64,000 nt of DNA from Erysipelotrichaceae bacterium (GTDB lineage: Bacteria; Bacillota_I; Bacilli_A; Erysipelotrichales; Erysipelotrichaceae). Of the stretch, positions 24,541 to 32,864 are shown piece by piece (within the stretch, counting starts at the first letter, position 1; each line of letters starts with the position of its first letter). Where the stretch lies: positions 20,807 to 84,806 of the forward strand of contig JAFWGU010000024.1 in the NCBI GenBank assembly GCA_017512285.1. Direction: 5' to 3'. Both the position numbers and the translations under genes were made by a program. The notes below the pieces were generated by a model. That model saw only the letters and a program-made list of their open reading frames with translations, was not told where the DNA came from and did not search any database.

Positions 24541-25086
24541 TTACAGGATTGCCTGAACGGCAGCCTTTACTTCGTCCATGTCAACCGTTGGTTCGAATCT
24601 GGCAACTACATTCCCTTCACGGTCAACCAGGAACTTGGTGAAGTTCCAGCCGATGTATGTCTTGTCACCGAACTGCTTGTTGTTGATCTTGGCGAACTTG
24701 TCCAGAGCAGCGTTCTTGATGCCCTTGCCGAAGCCGACGAATGGCTTGACGCTTGCCAGGTATACAAACAGAGGATCAGCTGTTTCACCGTTAACATCGA
24801 TCTTGGCGAACTGCGGGAATTCGGTTCCGAACTTCATCGTGCAGAACTGATGAATCTCCTCATCTGTGCCAGGAGCCTGATTGGCGAACTGGTTGCATGG
24901 GAAGTCCAGGATCTCAAAGCCCTGATCTCTGAATTCTCTGTACATGGCTTCCAGCGGGTCATAATGTGGGGTGAATCCGCAGCCTGTTGCGGTGTTGACG
25001 ATCAGAAGGACCTTGCCTTCATAGTCTCTTAAGCTCTTTTCATTTCCTGATTTTTCCTTAACCTTGAAATCGTATACTGTTGGCAT
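24541..25086 (-). CDS. Glutathione peroxidase-family protein
   Basis: 181 residues. The peroxidatic Cys36 lies in NTATGCGFTPHY, followed by the second conserved Cys64 in DFPCNQFANQ and the catalytic Trp in YIGWNFTKFLVDREGNVVAR. The fold is thioredoxin-like, and bacterial members usually use thioredoxin or a dithiol rather than glutathione to reduce lipid or hydrogen peroxides. It is transcribed with the OhrR-like regulator, which is one base upstream, giving a peroxide-defence pair under its own control. Confidence 0.93.
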   Translation of the reverse strand: MPTVYDFKVKEKSGNEKSLRDYEGKVLLIVNTATGCGFTPHYDPLEAMYREFRDQGFEILDFPCNQFANQAPGTDEEIHQFCTMKFGTEFPQFAKIDVNGETADPLFVYLASVKPFVGFGKGIKNAALDKFAKINNKQFGDKTYIGWNFTKFLVDREGNVVARFEPTVDMDEVKAAVQAIL

Positions 25087-25087
25087 G

Positions 25088-25537
25088 TTATTTATTCCTT
25101 TCCTTACTATTTTCCATTAATTCATACAATAACTGATATAACTGTGCAGCTTTTTCTGCCGGTAGGTCAATGCAGCGGGCAACCGTTTCCGGAACCCTGC
25201 TGGCTTTATCCTGCAGTTCTCTGCCCTTTTCGGTGAGACTGACGATGACGATGCGGTCATCCTTTTCGCTTCTTTTCTTTTCGAGATAACCTTCATTCTG
25301 GAGTTTCTTCAGTAACGGTGATACCGTTCCGTTATCCAGCATGAGTCTCTCACAGATCTCCCCTACCGTAATACCGTCCGTTTCCCAGAGGACAAGCATC
25401 AGGATGTACTGCGTATAGGTCAGTCCCAGTTCCTTTAGAGCCGGTGTATAAAGACTGATCACGCTTCTGCTTGCGGCATACAGCGGGAAACACAGCTGAT
25501 TGGCCAGTTTCATGTATTCCATGTTCTTTTTCTCCAT
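25088..25537 (-). CDS. MarR-family regulator, OhrR-like
   Basis: 149 residues with a winged-helix domain typical of MarR proteins (LDNGTVSPLLKKLQNEGYLE and the wing KRSEKDDRIVIVSLT). The N-terminus LANQLCFPLYAASR carries Cys16 in the place of the redox-sensing Cys of OhrR, and the LDN start of the recognition helix agrees with the OhrR group. Oxidation of that Cys would release the repressor. AAAGGAG precedes ATG 25537. It heads the operon with glutathione peroxidase. Confidence 0.88.
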   Translation of the reverse strand: MEKKNMEYMKLANQLCFPLYAASRSVISLYTPALKELGLTYTQYILMLVLWETDGITVGEICERLMLDNGTVSPLLKKLQNEGYLEKKRSEKDDRIVIVSLTEKGRELQDKASRVPETVARCIDLPAEKAAQLYQLLYELMENSKERNK

Positions 25538-25560
25538 TTAGCTTCTCCTTTCTGTTTTAT

Positions 25561-25600
25561 GCAATTATATTTTATCAAATATATTTTTATTGTCAATAAA
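25561..25600 (-). promoter_or_regulatory. Promoter and candidate operator of the peroxide operon
   Basis: A very AT-rich segment carries an inverted repeat ATATTT-TATC-AAATAT (25567-25582), and TTGACA on the minus strand (25591-25596). The -10 assignment is ambiguous (TGATAAAAT or TATAAT). A MarR-type operator here would fit autoregulation. Confidence 0.45.
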
Positions 25601-25626
25601 AAAGAACATGTAATTAAACATGTTCT
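25597..25626 (-). terminator. Rho-independent terminator
   Basis: Stem AGAACATGT / ACATGTTCT (25603-25626) with a 6-base loop and TTTTTTATTG on the minus strand, ending the STAS-HAD gene. Confidence 0.8.
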
Positions 25627-26713
25627 AGATAAGTTCAAAGTGTTTGAGGGCATTGTAGATGCCGTCATCGTCAACCGAGGTGGTAACGTATTCGGCTGCG
25701 GCCTTGAGAGCATCCTTGCCGTTGCCCATTGATACGCCGACACCGGCAAACTTGATCATCGCAATGTCGTTTTCACCATCGCCGAAGGCCATTACCTGTG
25801 AACGCTTCAGTCCCTCCTTCTCAAGGAACTTCATTATGCCGGCCGCCTTGCCGCCGGTCTTGGCAATGATGTCAATGCCTGTATCGTTCCAGCTGGTAAT
25901 GCTGCACTGGTCAAGCAGGTCCTCAAGTTTCTTTCTGACTTCGCTGTTTACGAAGGCCAGACACTGATAGATCTTTTCGCCCTTGTATTCACCGATGTCC
26001 GGAATGGTACCGTGAGTAGCGGCCTGCGTCTGTATGACGACATCGTCAACGTAGTTGATGTAGCGCTTATGCTCGCCAATCAGTACGAACGGCAGTCTTC
26101 CTGCCTGGAAGATTGAAACAAGGATCTCAACTTCACCCGGGTCAATTTCATTACCGGCAAACATTTCCTGATTCTCATCGAAGCAGATGTTGCCGTTAAG
26201 CGTCAGATAACCGTCAAAGCCGATGTCCATTACCGGCAGCTTGCTCATCTCCGTCAGGTCTCTGCCGGTAGCGATGACGCACTTGATGCCGTTGGCCTGA
26301 GCTGCATGAATGGCATCAATGGCGCTCTGAGGAACCTTGCCCGTAGTATGGGACAGCAGCGTTCCGTCGATGTCAAAGAAGATCGCCCTGATGTCGGAAG
26401 CGTCGACTCCTGCCTGAACAATGTCCAGCATGTCGGTAAATCCCGTCATGTCCAGTACTTCCATTATGGTTTCATTGACGCCGGTAAGAGTCAGTGTACC
26501 GTGATTGCCCAGAGTCTTCTTGGCAGAGAGGATGACTCTCAAGCCGGTAGATGAGATGTATTCAGTATCAGTCAGATCAAGAACGATGTTCTGAGATCTT
26601 CCGCACGCCTCTTCCATGGCCTCGGAAAAATCCCCAGCTGTCTGAGTGTCTATTCTTCCTTTTGGAGCAACGGAACATATTCCATCTTCAAGTTCCAGGA
26701 TCTCAATATCCAT
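25625..26713 (-). CDS. STAS domain fused to a Cof-type HAD phosphatase
   Basis: 362 residues. Residues about 1-100 form a STAS (anti-sigma-factor antagonist) domain: VAPKGRIDTQTAGDF, NIVLDLTDTEYISSTGLRVI, and GFTDMLDIV; Ser55 sits where phosphoacceptor Ser is found in SpoIIAA/RsbV. After a linker, residues about 107-362 are a Cof-like HAD domain: nucleophile Asp114 in FFDIDGTLL, the CVIATGRD motif II, and GDGENDIAMIKFAGVGVSMG. HAD phosphatases of this class act on sugar phosphates or related metabolites. GGGGAAGGAAG lies upstream. The fusion suggests a phosphatase tied to a partner-switch signal. Confidence 0.93.
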   Translation of the reverse strand: MDIEILELEDGICSVAPKGRIDTQTAGDFSEAMEEACGRSQNIVLDLTDTEYISSTGLRVILSAKKTLGNHGTLTLTGVNETIMEVLDMTGFTDMLDIVQAGVDASDIRAIFFDIDGTLLSHTTGKVPQSAIDAIHAAQANGIKCVIATGRDLTEMSKLPVMDIGFDGYLTLNGNICFDENQEMFAGNEIDPGEVEILVSIFQAGRLPFVLIGEHKRYINYVDDVVIQTQAATHGTIPDIGEYKGEKIYQCLAFVNSEVRKKLEDLLDQCSITSWNDTGIDIIAKTGGKAAGIMKFLEKEGLKRSQVMAFGDGENDIAMIKFAGVGVSMGNGKDALKAAAEYVTTSVDDDGIYNALKHFELI

Positions 26714-26782
26714 AACGCACTTCCTTCCCCATTATTTCTAACGTACTTTCCAATAGTAATTTTAACATATTAGTGCCCCAAA

Positions 26783-26808
26783 GAAAAAGGGAAGTCGATC
26801 AACTTCCC
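26783..26808 (-). terminator. Rho-independent terminator
   Basis: Stem GGGAAGT / ACTTCCC (26789-26808) with a CGATCA loop and CTTTTTCTTTG on the minus strand, ending the nitroreductase gene. Confidence 0.8.
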
Positions 26809-26815
26809 CTGCTTT

Positions 26816-27331
26816 CTACAGAATAGTTACGTTCTTTTCGTAATCAAACGTGTGCTGATCCTTGGTGGTGTCAGGATAACCAACGGCGATGGCTACCTGA
26901 TAGCCATATCCTTCAGGGAATCCCAGCTTTTCAGCGTATTCAGCCTTCTTTTCACCATTGAGGACCTTCTTCATGCAGCCGAGAATTACACTACCAAGTC
27001 CCATTGCGGCAGCGGCCAGATGAATGTTTTCCACGGCAATGCCTGCGTCCACGGCACTCCAGCCAAAGGCTTCATCACCGGAAATGTAAATGGTGATCGG
27101 AGCGCTGTAGTAGAAATTGCCGGCGGCATCAGGATTCAGATCTTTCTGGATCTCTGCCTGTACCGGATCATCCTTACCTACTACGGTAAAGTGAAGTTCC
27201 TGTCTGTTGGCAGCGGTAGGAGCCTTCAGGCCTGCTTCAACGAGTTCTCTGACAGTCTCGCACGGTAACGGCTCTGCCGTATACTTGCGGATGGAACTGC
27301 GGGTATTGATTATTTCCATGCAATCTTTCAT
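26816..27331 (-). CDS. Nitroreductase-family protein
   Basis: 171 residues. The N-terminal MEIINTRSSIRKYTAEPLPC carries the RxSxRxY FMN-phosphate site, GLKAPTAANRQELHFTVVG gives the APTAxNxQ flavin contact, and AVENIHLAAAAMGLGSVILG is the usual dimer helix region. A cytoplasmic FMN oxidoreductase using NAD(P)H is expected. AGAGGA lies before the start. It is followed on the same strand, 70 bases away, by the PreA gene, but has its own terminator. Confidence 0.92.
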   Translation of the reverse strand: MKDCMEIINTRSSIRKYTAEPLPCETVRELVEAGLKAPTAANRQELHFTVVGKDDPVQAEIQKDLNPDAAGNFYYSAPITIYISGDEAFGWSAVDAGIAVENIHLAAAAMGLGSVILGCMKKVLNGEKKAEYAEKLGFPEGYGYQVAIAVGYPDTTKDQHTFDYEKNVTIL

Positions 27332-27401
27332 ATCATATTCCTCTTTTCTCTGAATTAATTATAAATCAGTTTGATTAAACATTCGTTTCCGGTGACCGCG
27401 A

Positions 27402-28838
27402 TCATCTTTTCTTTGGAACCTTGATCCCGGAAGAAATGATGGCATTCTGCGGACATACCAGTACACACAGATGACAGCCTACGCACTTCTTGGGATCAAG
27501 CACCGGTCTGTCCTCAACGATGGAAATGGCCTGGTGACCGCCATCCATGCAGGATATGTAGCATCGCTGACAGCCTACGCACTTATCGCGCAGAAACTTC
27601 GGATAAATGATATAGGAGCGGTCAAGACTGTCCGTCGGAATGATCTTATCCGTCGTGATCTTCTCCATGTCGGTGATGTGGGGGATGTTATTCTTCTTCA
27701 GACACAGGGCAACCCCATCCTTAATGTCATCAATGATCCGGTAACCGTACAGCATTACCGCCGTTGTTACCTGTATGGTATCAGCACCCAGAACGATGAA
27801 TTCCAAAGCATCTCTCCAGGTCTCAATGCCGCCCATGGCACTGATGTGCTTGTCCTGCAGATTTCTGTCCTTTGCCAGTTCGGTTATGAATCTTAAGGCT
27901 ATCGGCTTTACGGCCTTGCCTGAGTAACCGCCGATCGAAGCGTATATTACTTCCTCATCCCTGTCTATGGAGACTTCAATGAGGCTCTTGATGGTATTGA
28001 TGGCTGCCACGCCATCTGCGCCTCCCCTTATGGCCGCATCAGCACTCTCGGTGATATCGGTGACATTGGGAGTCAGCTTGGCAATGAACGGCAGACGGGT
28101 GTGCTGCTTTACAATGCGGCAGTAATGCTCGACCAGTTCGGGTATCTGCCCTACGTCGCTGCCGGTCTCCCCTTCCGTCATGTTGGGGCAGGAGAAGTTA
28201 AGTTCCAGAGCATCGGCGCCGCTGTCATTCAGCACGTCAGCCAGATATGCCCATTCCTCGTCATTGCGTCCCATGATGGATACCAGTAAGAACTTGTCAG
28301 GATAGTTATCCTTCAGTCTTCTGAATATCTCCAGGTTTTCAACCAGGGCATGGTCAGAAAGCTGTTCGATGTTCTTGAAGCCGATGATCCTCTGATTGTC
28401 TCCCTTGATGGCTGAGAAACGCGGAGAAGCCTCATTGATGTCCATCAGGCATATGGTCTTGAAGGCAGCGCCGCCCCAGCCGGCCTCAAAGGCTCTGGCA
28501 CACATGTCATAGGTTGAGGAAATGACGGATGAAGACAGCAAGAAAGGATTCTCCAGCGGCAGGCCGCAGAATTCAGATCTGAGACATTCATAGTCTATCT
28601 CATACTTCTTCTCAGGCTTTTTAATGCCTGTGACGATGTCCCTGATGTTTACCTTTACCGGGCACGCGTCACGGCACCTCTCGTCACAGTAATTACAGGC
28701 AACGTCATCATCCAGATAATTGGCTACGACTTCCTCATTGTCAAAGTAAAGACTTCTTAAGATCCTTGCCGGGTCCATTACCCCACAGGCCCTGGTGCAC
28801 TTGGCGTCATTACATAACAGACAGTTGTTGTTAATCAT
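27402..28838 (-). CDS. preA: PreA-type dihydropyrimidine dehydrogenase subunit with extra N-terminal Fe-S region
   Basis: About 478 residues, some 65-70 longer than a usual PreA. The first 60 residues carry two Cys clusters, CLLCNDAKCTRACG and CNYCDERCRDACP, of the kind found at the N-terminus of PreT/GltD-type proteins. A dihydroorotate-dehydrogenase-like FMN barrel follows, with catalytic Cys in ALELNFSCPNMTEG and the NTIKSLIEV and GGYSGKAVKP blocks. The C-terminus has two 4Fe-4S motifs, CVGCQRCYISC and CVGCHLCVLVC. PreA works with PreT in NAD-linked reduction of uracil and thymine, but no PreT is nearby. ATG 28838 has AGAGGG upstream. Confidence 0.9.
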   Translation of the reverse strand: MINNNCLLCNDAKCTRACGVMDPARILRSLYFDNEEVVANYLDDDVACNYCDERCRDACPVKVNIRDIVTGIKKPEKKYEIDYECLRSEFCGLPLENPFLLSSSVISSTYDMCARAFEAGWGGAAFKTICLMDINEASPRFSAIKGDNQRIIGFKNIEQLSDHALVENLEIFRRLKDNYPDKFLLVSIMGRNDEEWAYLADVLNDSGADALELNFSCPNMTEGETGSDVGQIPELVEHYCRIVKQHTRLPFIAKLTPNVTDITESADAAIRGGADGVAAINTIKSLIEVSIDRDEEVIYASIGGYSGKAVKPIALRFITELAKDRNLQDKHISAMGGIETWRDALEFIVLGADTIQVTTAVMLYGYRIIDDIKDGVALCLKKNNIPHITDMEKITTDKIIPTDSLDRSYIIYPKFLRDKCVGCQRCYISCMDGGHQAISIVEDRPVLDPKKCVGCHLCVLVCPQNAIISSGIKVPKKR

Positions 28839-28855
28839 GGTTTTTCCCTCTGAGA

Positions 28856-29068
28856 TCAATAGATGGTCTTTATTTCTTCCTTTATTCCATATGTCTCCCT
28901 GAACTCCTCCAGATCGGCAGGAGTTCTCAGTAACATTATCTCTTCAAATTTCTCGGTTTCCTTATTGATGAATCCGGCAACTCTTTCGCCGATGCAGATG
29001 CTTGCCCTGATCGCCGGCTTTCTGATCTCCGGATCATATTTCTTTCTTGTCACTTTCCTGAAAAACAT
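28856..29068 (-). CDS. Conserved small protein, about 70 aa
   Basis: The protein reads with an N-terminal FRKVTRKKYDPEIRKPAIR, then ASICIGERVAGFINKETEKF and EEIMLLRTPADLEEFRETYG. This is a small hypothetical type I have the impression of having seen in other Firmicutes, without known function. Start choices are ATG 29074 (overlapping the previous stop, TGATG) and ATG 29068; AAGAG lies about 8 bases before 29068, which I prefer. It lies between the Cys-rich gene and preA and is probably in one operon with them. Confidence 0.7.
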   Translation of the reverse strand: MFFRKVTRKKYDPEIRKPAIRASICIGERVAGFINKETEKFEEIMLLRTPADLEEFRETYGIKEEIKTIY

Positions 29069-29073
29069 GTGCA

Positions 29074-29511
29074 TCACTCTTTTCCAGTAACATAGGCAAT
29101 CAGCTCGGGATCGCTTCCATTGGCACCATAGCTGCTTACCAGAATGAAACTGCCGTCACTGATCACGCCAAGGAATCTGTCCCCGTATTCCATCTGCGTT
29201 CCCAGATAGACGTTGCGGTCATCCAGAAATTTTGCCGTTTCTCCGTTTGGCAGTTCATATGCCATGTTTACCATGAAACCGGTCAGTTCAAAAAGAACCG
29301 TGGCTTCCGGCAGGCCGTTATTACGCAGAAAAACATTAATCTCTCTTAACAGATCAGCCTTATACCCGCCATAACTTTCCCTGCCGTTTTTCTTTATGTA
29401 TTCAGCCGCTGTGCAGATTCCGCCAAAGGGACTGCCGCAGGTTGCCGCACACCCCTTACAGCTGGCTTTGAAGCTGCATCCGCTGCAGTCAGCACCGCAT
29501 AATGTACTCAT
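29074..29511 (-). CDS. Cys-rich protein, DUF3795-like
   Basis: About 145 residues. A dense N-terminal Cys array (MSTLCGADCSGCSFKASCKG followed by CAATCGSPFGGIC) resembles the zinc or Fe-S binding start of DUF3795 proteins. The remainder has an NVFLRNNGLPEATVLFELTG helix and a beta-rich end. ATG 29511 is preceded by AAGGGG 11 bases upstream; the frame extends to 29565 without a better site. Position next to preA suggests a metal- or redox-related role, which is inference. Confidence 0.72.
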   Translation of the reverse strand: MSTLCGADCSGCSFKASCKGCAATCGSPFGGICTAAEYIKKNGRESYGGYKADLLREINVFLRNNGLPEATVLFELTGFMVNMAYELPNGETAKFLDDRNVYLGTQMEYGDRFLGVISDGSFILVSSYGANGSDPELIAYVTGKE

Positions 29512-29634
29512 ATTGTTCTTATCCCCTTTGATGAATATTATACAAAATTGTTGCTTAGTTGACATTATTTACAGGCAATATATCTATGACTTTTCCCATT
29601 CTGGTATATTATGTATATACAGGTGGGATAAATC

Positions 29635-31368
29635 ATGAAGATATTATGGAAGCTCAGCAAGGAAGCCATTCGCTACAGGACATTGTACATTCTGGCCATT
29701 CTGGCCACTCTTTCACTTACCGTCGTCAATCTGGCAGCGCCCAGAGTTCTTTCATCGATGACGGCCATCGTCAAGACACAGGTCACTGACGAGGGACTGG
29801 TAAGGATCAGAAATCTGGCTCTCATACTTGTCTTACTATATCTGTTAAGAATCGTATTCCGTTTCATGAGCAGCTATCTGTCCCACAAGGCCGCCTGGTA
29901 TCTGGTCGGTGACTTGCGTACCAAGGTATACGACAAGCTGGCTCACATGCATCTGGGTTACTTCCATGACAAGCAGACAGGCGATCTGATGAGCAGAGTC
30001 GTCAACGACACCAGGGACTTTGAATTACTTTATGCACATATGATTCCGGAGACCATTACCAATCTGGTAACCTTTGCCGGAGTGTTAATAACCTTACTGT
30101 CGATAAATCCCAAGCTGGCATTAATAACCTGTGCCCCGATCCCGCTGATCATCTTTGCCAGTTTCACCTTCGGCAGGAAGGTCAGTCCCTTCTTCCGTAT
30201 TTCCCAGCAGAAGATGGGGGAACTCAATGGCAAACTGCAGGACAATCTGTCCGGCACTCACGAGATCCAGTCATTCGGGCGTGAGGATTATGAGGTCGGA
30301 CGGGTAAATGAAAAGAACTTTGAACATGTAAGAGCCATGTTACAGGCTCTGAAGGTATCAGCCGTATTCCATCCGTCCGTTGAATTCATTTCATCGATTG
30401 GTACGGTACTGGTCGTAGGCTTCGGCGGCTATCTGGCTTATGCGGAGGGATTACAGGTGGAAGACATCGTTGCCTTCCTGTTATATCTGAGTCTCTTCTA
30501 TCAGCCGGTTACCGGACTGGCCAATCTGGTTGAAAACATGCAGCAGTCTTTAGCCGGGGCGGAAAGAGTAATAACCATTCTGGATGCGCCAAGTGAAATA
30601 GTCGACAAACCGGGCTCCATGGACTTACAGAATGTTAAGGGAGAAATAACCTTTGATCATGTAAGCTTCTCCTACATTGACGGCATACCGGTACTGAACG
30701 ACGTCTCATTCACCTGCAAGCCGGGAGAGATGCTGGCGCTGGTTGGACCTACCGGCGTAGGCAAGACGACCATTACGGAACTGCTGTCAAGATTCTATGA
30801 ACCTGATTCAGGACGGATACTTATCGACGGTCAGGACATTCAGAACATAACGCTGAAAAGTCTGAGACAGAACATCTCAACGGTTCTGCAGGATACCTTC
30901 CTGTTCAACGGTACCATAGCCGAGAACATCAGCTATGCCCGACCTGATGCCTCAATGGAGGAAATAAGGCAGGCGGCTAAGGCTGCCAACATCGATCAGG
31001 AGATCGAGGCAATGCCTCAGGGCTACGATACCGTTACCGGTGAAAGAGGCGTAAAGCTCTCCGGCGGTCAGAAACAGCGCATAGCCATTGCCAGGGCGAT
31101 CATACGCCGCTCACCGATCATCGTGCTCGATGAGGCAACGGCAGCCGTAGACGTTGAAACGGAAAAACAGATCAGAAATGCCATCAACTCCCTGGCCGGC
31201 AAGAGAACGATCGTTGCCATTGCCCACCGGTTAAGTACCATCAGATCTGCCGAACAGATCCTGGTTATTGAGGAAGGCACCGTGGTTGAAAGAGGCACTC
31301 ATGAGGAACTCGTCAGGCTGAATGGCCAGTACGCCCACATGAATGCCGTACAGAAGGAAAACGAATAA
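29635..31368 (+). CDS. ABC exporter, fused permease and ATPase (MsbA/LmrA type)
   Basis: 577 residues: six membrane helices (about 15-310) with the intracellular loop DLMSRVVNDTRDFELLYAHM, then an ATPase domain with Walker A GPTGVGKTT, Q-loop TVLQDTFLFNGT, signature LSGGQKQR, Walker B IIVLDEATAAVD and switch His in IVAIAHRLSTI. As a half-transporter it probably works as a homodimer, since no second half-transporter lies nearby. Export of lipids, drugs or peptides cannot be distinguished. A TGGTATATT extended -10 lies upstream and a GGTGGG-type site precedes the start. Confidence 0.93.
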   Translation: MKILWKLSKEAIRYRTLYILAILATLSLTVVNLAAPRVLSSMTAIVKTQVTDEGLVRIRNLALILVLLYLLRIVFRFMSSYLSHKAAWYLVGDLRTKVYDKLAHMHLGYFHDKQTGDLMSRVVNDTRDFELLYAHMIPETITNLVTFAGVLITLLSINPKLALITCAPIPLIIFASFTFGRKVSPFFRISQQKMGELNGKLQDNLSGTHEIQSFGREDYEVGRVNEKNFEHVRAMLQALKVSAVFHPSVEFISSIGTVLVVGFGGYLAYAEGLQVEDIVAFLLYLSLFYQPVTGLANLVENMQQSLAGAERVITILDAPSEIVDKPGSMDLQNVKGEITFDHVSFSYIDGIPVLNDVSFTCKPGEMLALVGPTGVGKTTITELLSRFYEPDSGRILIDGQDIQNITLKSLRQNISTVLQDTFLFNGTIAENISYARPDASMEEIRQAAKAANIDQEIEAMPQGYDTVTGERGVKLSGGQKQRIAIARAIIRRSPIIVLDEATAAVDVETEKQIRNAINSLAGKRTIVAIAHRLSTIRSAEQILVIEEGTVVERGTHEELVRLNGQYAHMNAVQKENE

Positions 31369-31392
31369 AGGCACTGTTCAGTGCCTTTTCAT
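31366..31392 (+). terminator. Bidirectional rho-independent terminator
   Basis: Stem AAAGGCACTG / CAGTGCCTTT with a 2-base centre and TTTTC tail, between convergent genes. Confidence 0.8.
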
Positions 31393-32084
31393 TACATCAT
31401 TTCATTTACTGTTTCCAGGATCCTTCCGGTTTTGTCTGCATCCAGCATTACCGGAATTCTTTCTTTGTCTTCGATTACCGTTACCATTTCCCTGTTCATC
31501 GCTTCATCCTGCAGGAAGTCAAATCCCTGCCCGATGATCTCATCACTGACATTCCCGGTCAGAAGTTTACAGTACACAGCCGCGATCAGGAAGTCACCGT
31601 ATGGACCGGCATGCTCCCCATCCCGGAAGTACAGTTCAATGTCCAGGTACTTCTGCTGGACTTTCTGCCATATTCTGCCTACCGGTGCCAGCAAGGCATC
31701 ATGTTTCTTAGCCAGTTCAGTACAGGTATCGATCATCTTCTGCTGATTTTCCGGGAATCTCTTTTCAGCCCAGGTCATGTAAACGACCGGCATGACTCCA
31801 TACTTTTTACATAACTCAATCAGCATGCCGCCGTATTCCATGGTTGATTCCTTTTCCGGATACGGATGAGCAGCCTGCTGGAGTACGCAGTAATCATAAC
31901 CCCCATACATCAGGTTGAATCTTACCGCAAAGTATTCCTTACGATGCCACTGATAGTCCCTGCCGCCATATGCCAGCATTACCACTTCCGGCTTTTCTCC
32001 CGTAGTCTTCTCCACGAATCCGGCAAACAGCTCAGGCATGTCATTGAAGAAGGTATGACTGTTACCGACGAATAGTACTTTCAT
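31392..32084 (-). CDS. SGNH/GDSL-type hydrolase
   Basis: 230 residues. Block I is VGNSHTFFNDMPELF, with Ser in GNSHT in place of the usual GDS, as in the DUF4886/SGNH group. The catalytic Asp-His pair is probably in FRDGEHAGPYGDFLIAA near residue 155-170. No signal peptide is present, so it acts in the cytoplasm. Ester or acetyl hydrolysis is the likely activity; substrate unknown. GAGGG precedes the start, and the gene stands alone. Confidence 0.8.
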   Translation of the reverse strand: MKVLFVGNSHTFFNDMPELFAGFVEKTTGEKPEVVMLAYGGRDYQWHRKEYFAVRFNLMYGGYDYCVLQQAAHPYPEKESTMEYGGMLIELCKKYGVMPVVYMTWAEKRFPENQQKMIDTCTELAKKHDALLAPVGRIWQKVQQKYLDIELYFRDGEHAGPYGDFLIAAVYCKLLTGNVSDEIIGQGFDFLQDEAMNREMVTVIEDKERIPVMLDADKTGRILETVNEMM

Positions 32085-32157
32085 GATGATCCCTCATTTC
32101 CTATTACCATCTTACCACATGGCAGATAATCTATGGCGCAGGAGACCCGCAATTTAG

Positions 32158-32163
32158 TATAAT
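32158..32163 (+). promoter_or_regulatory. -10 element for VanX-like gene
   Basis: TATAAT, 19 bases before ATG 32182. No clear -35. Confidence 0.4.
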
Positions 32164-32181
32164 GAAGAAAAGGTAAGAAGC

Positions 32182-32832
32182 ATGAATAAAACAGATACGA
32201 TTTACGATTCATCAGGATTTGTCTTACTGGCTGAATACGTTCCCCACGTCATTCAGGAGATCCGCTATCACTCAACCTACAACTTCATCGGTGAGCGCAT
32301 AGACGGCTATGAGGAACCGATCGCCATTCTGACTCTGGAAGCTGCCAGAGCTCTCAAGGCCGCCAGCAATGAACTCTTCGCCCTTGGCTATCAGCTCAAG
32401 GTCTTTGACGCCTACCGCCCGGCCAGAGCCGTAAGACACTTCATTCTCTGGAGCATTGAGGATCAGGACATGCGCATGAAGCGTTTCTTCTATCCTGATC
32501 TGGACAAGCAGGAACTTTTCTCCAGAGGCTACATCGCCAGACAATCCTCACACAGCCGCGGCAGTGCCATTGACCTGACCCTGCTGGACATGAATACCGG
32601 CAAGGAAGTCGACATGGGTTCACCATTTGACTTCTTCAGTGAACTGTCCCATCCGGACTGTCAGAGCATCACCCGGCAGCAGTATGACAACAGAATGTTA
32701 TTGAGGGACACGATGGTGAGAAACGGCTTTGAGCCGTATGAGTGCGAGTGGTGGCATTTCGTCTTAGCCGATGAACCGTATCCGGATACCTACTTCGACT
32801 TTCCCAATAACAGTAAATCATTAAGAAAATGA
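32182..32832 (+). CDS. D-alanyl-D-alanine dipeptidase, VanX/DdpX family
   Basis: 216 residues. All active-site positions of VanX are present: Arg79 in DAYRPARAV, His124 and Asp131 in SSHSRGSAIDL (zinc ligands), catalytic Glu189 and zinc ligand His192 in ECEWWHF. VanX cleaves D-Ala-D-Ala. Outside vancomycin clusters the family serves D-amino acid recycling from peptidoglycan. There are no vanH, vanA or vanRS homologues here, so I read it as a housekeeping enzyme. There is no signal peptide, which suggests cytoplasmic action. Confidence 0.92.
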   Translation: MNKTDTIYDSSGFVLLAEYVPHVIQEIRYHSTYNFIGERIDGYEEPIAILTLEAARALKAASNELFALGYQLKVFDAYRPARAVRHFILWSIEDQDMRMKRFFYPDLDKQELFSRGYIARQSSHSRGSAIDLTLLDMNTGKEVDMGSPFDFFSELSHPDCQSITRQQYDNRMLLRDTMVRNGFEPYECEWWHFVLADEPYPDTYFDFPNNSKSLRK

Positions 32833-32834
32833 AA

Positions 32835-32862
32835 AAGGATCACCGACGTGATCCTTTGTTTT
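32835..32862 (+). terminator. Bidirectional rho-independent terminator
   Basis: Stem AAAGGATCAC / GTGATCCTTT with a CGAC loop, between convergent genes. Confidence 0.8.
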
Positions 32863-32864
32863 CT

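Noticed and set aside
26306..26554. Separate small gene on the plus strand inside the STAS-HAD gene
   Set aside because: Same region is well conserved on the minus strand as HAD and STAS motifs, and there is no binding site for a plus-strand start.
32182..32832. VanX as part of a vancomycin resistance cluster, with the VanZ-like gene at 5748
   Set aside because: No vanH, vanA/B ligase or vanRS genes are near either gene, and the two are 25 kb apart. VanX-type dipeptidases and VanZ-like proteins are widespread outside resistance clusters.
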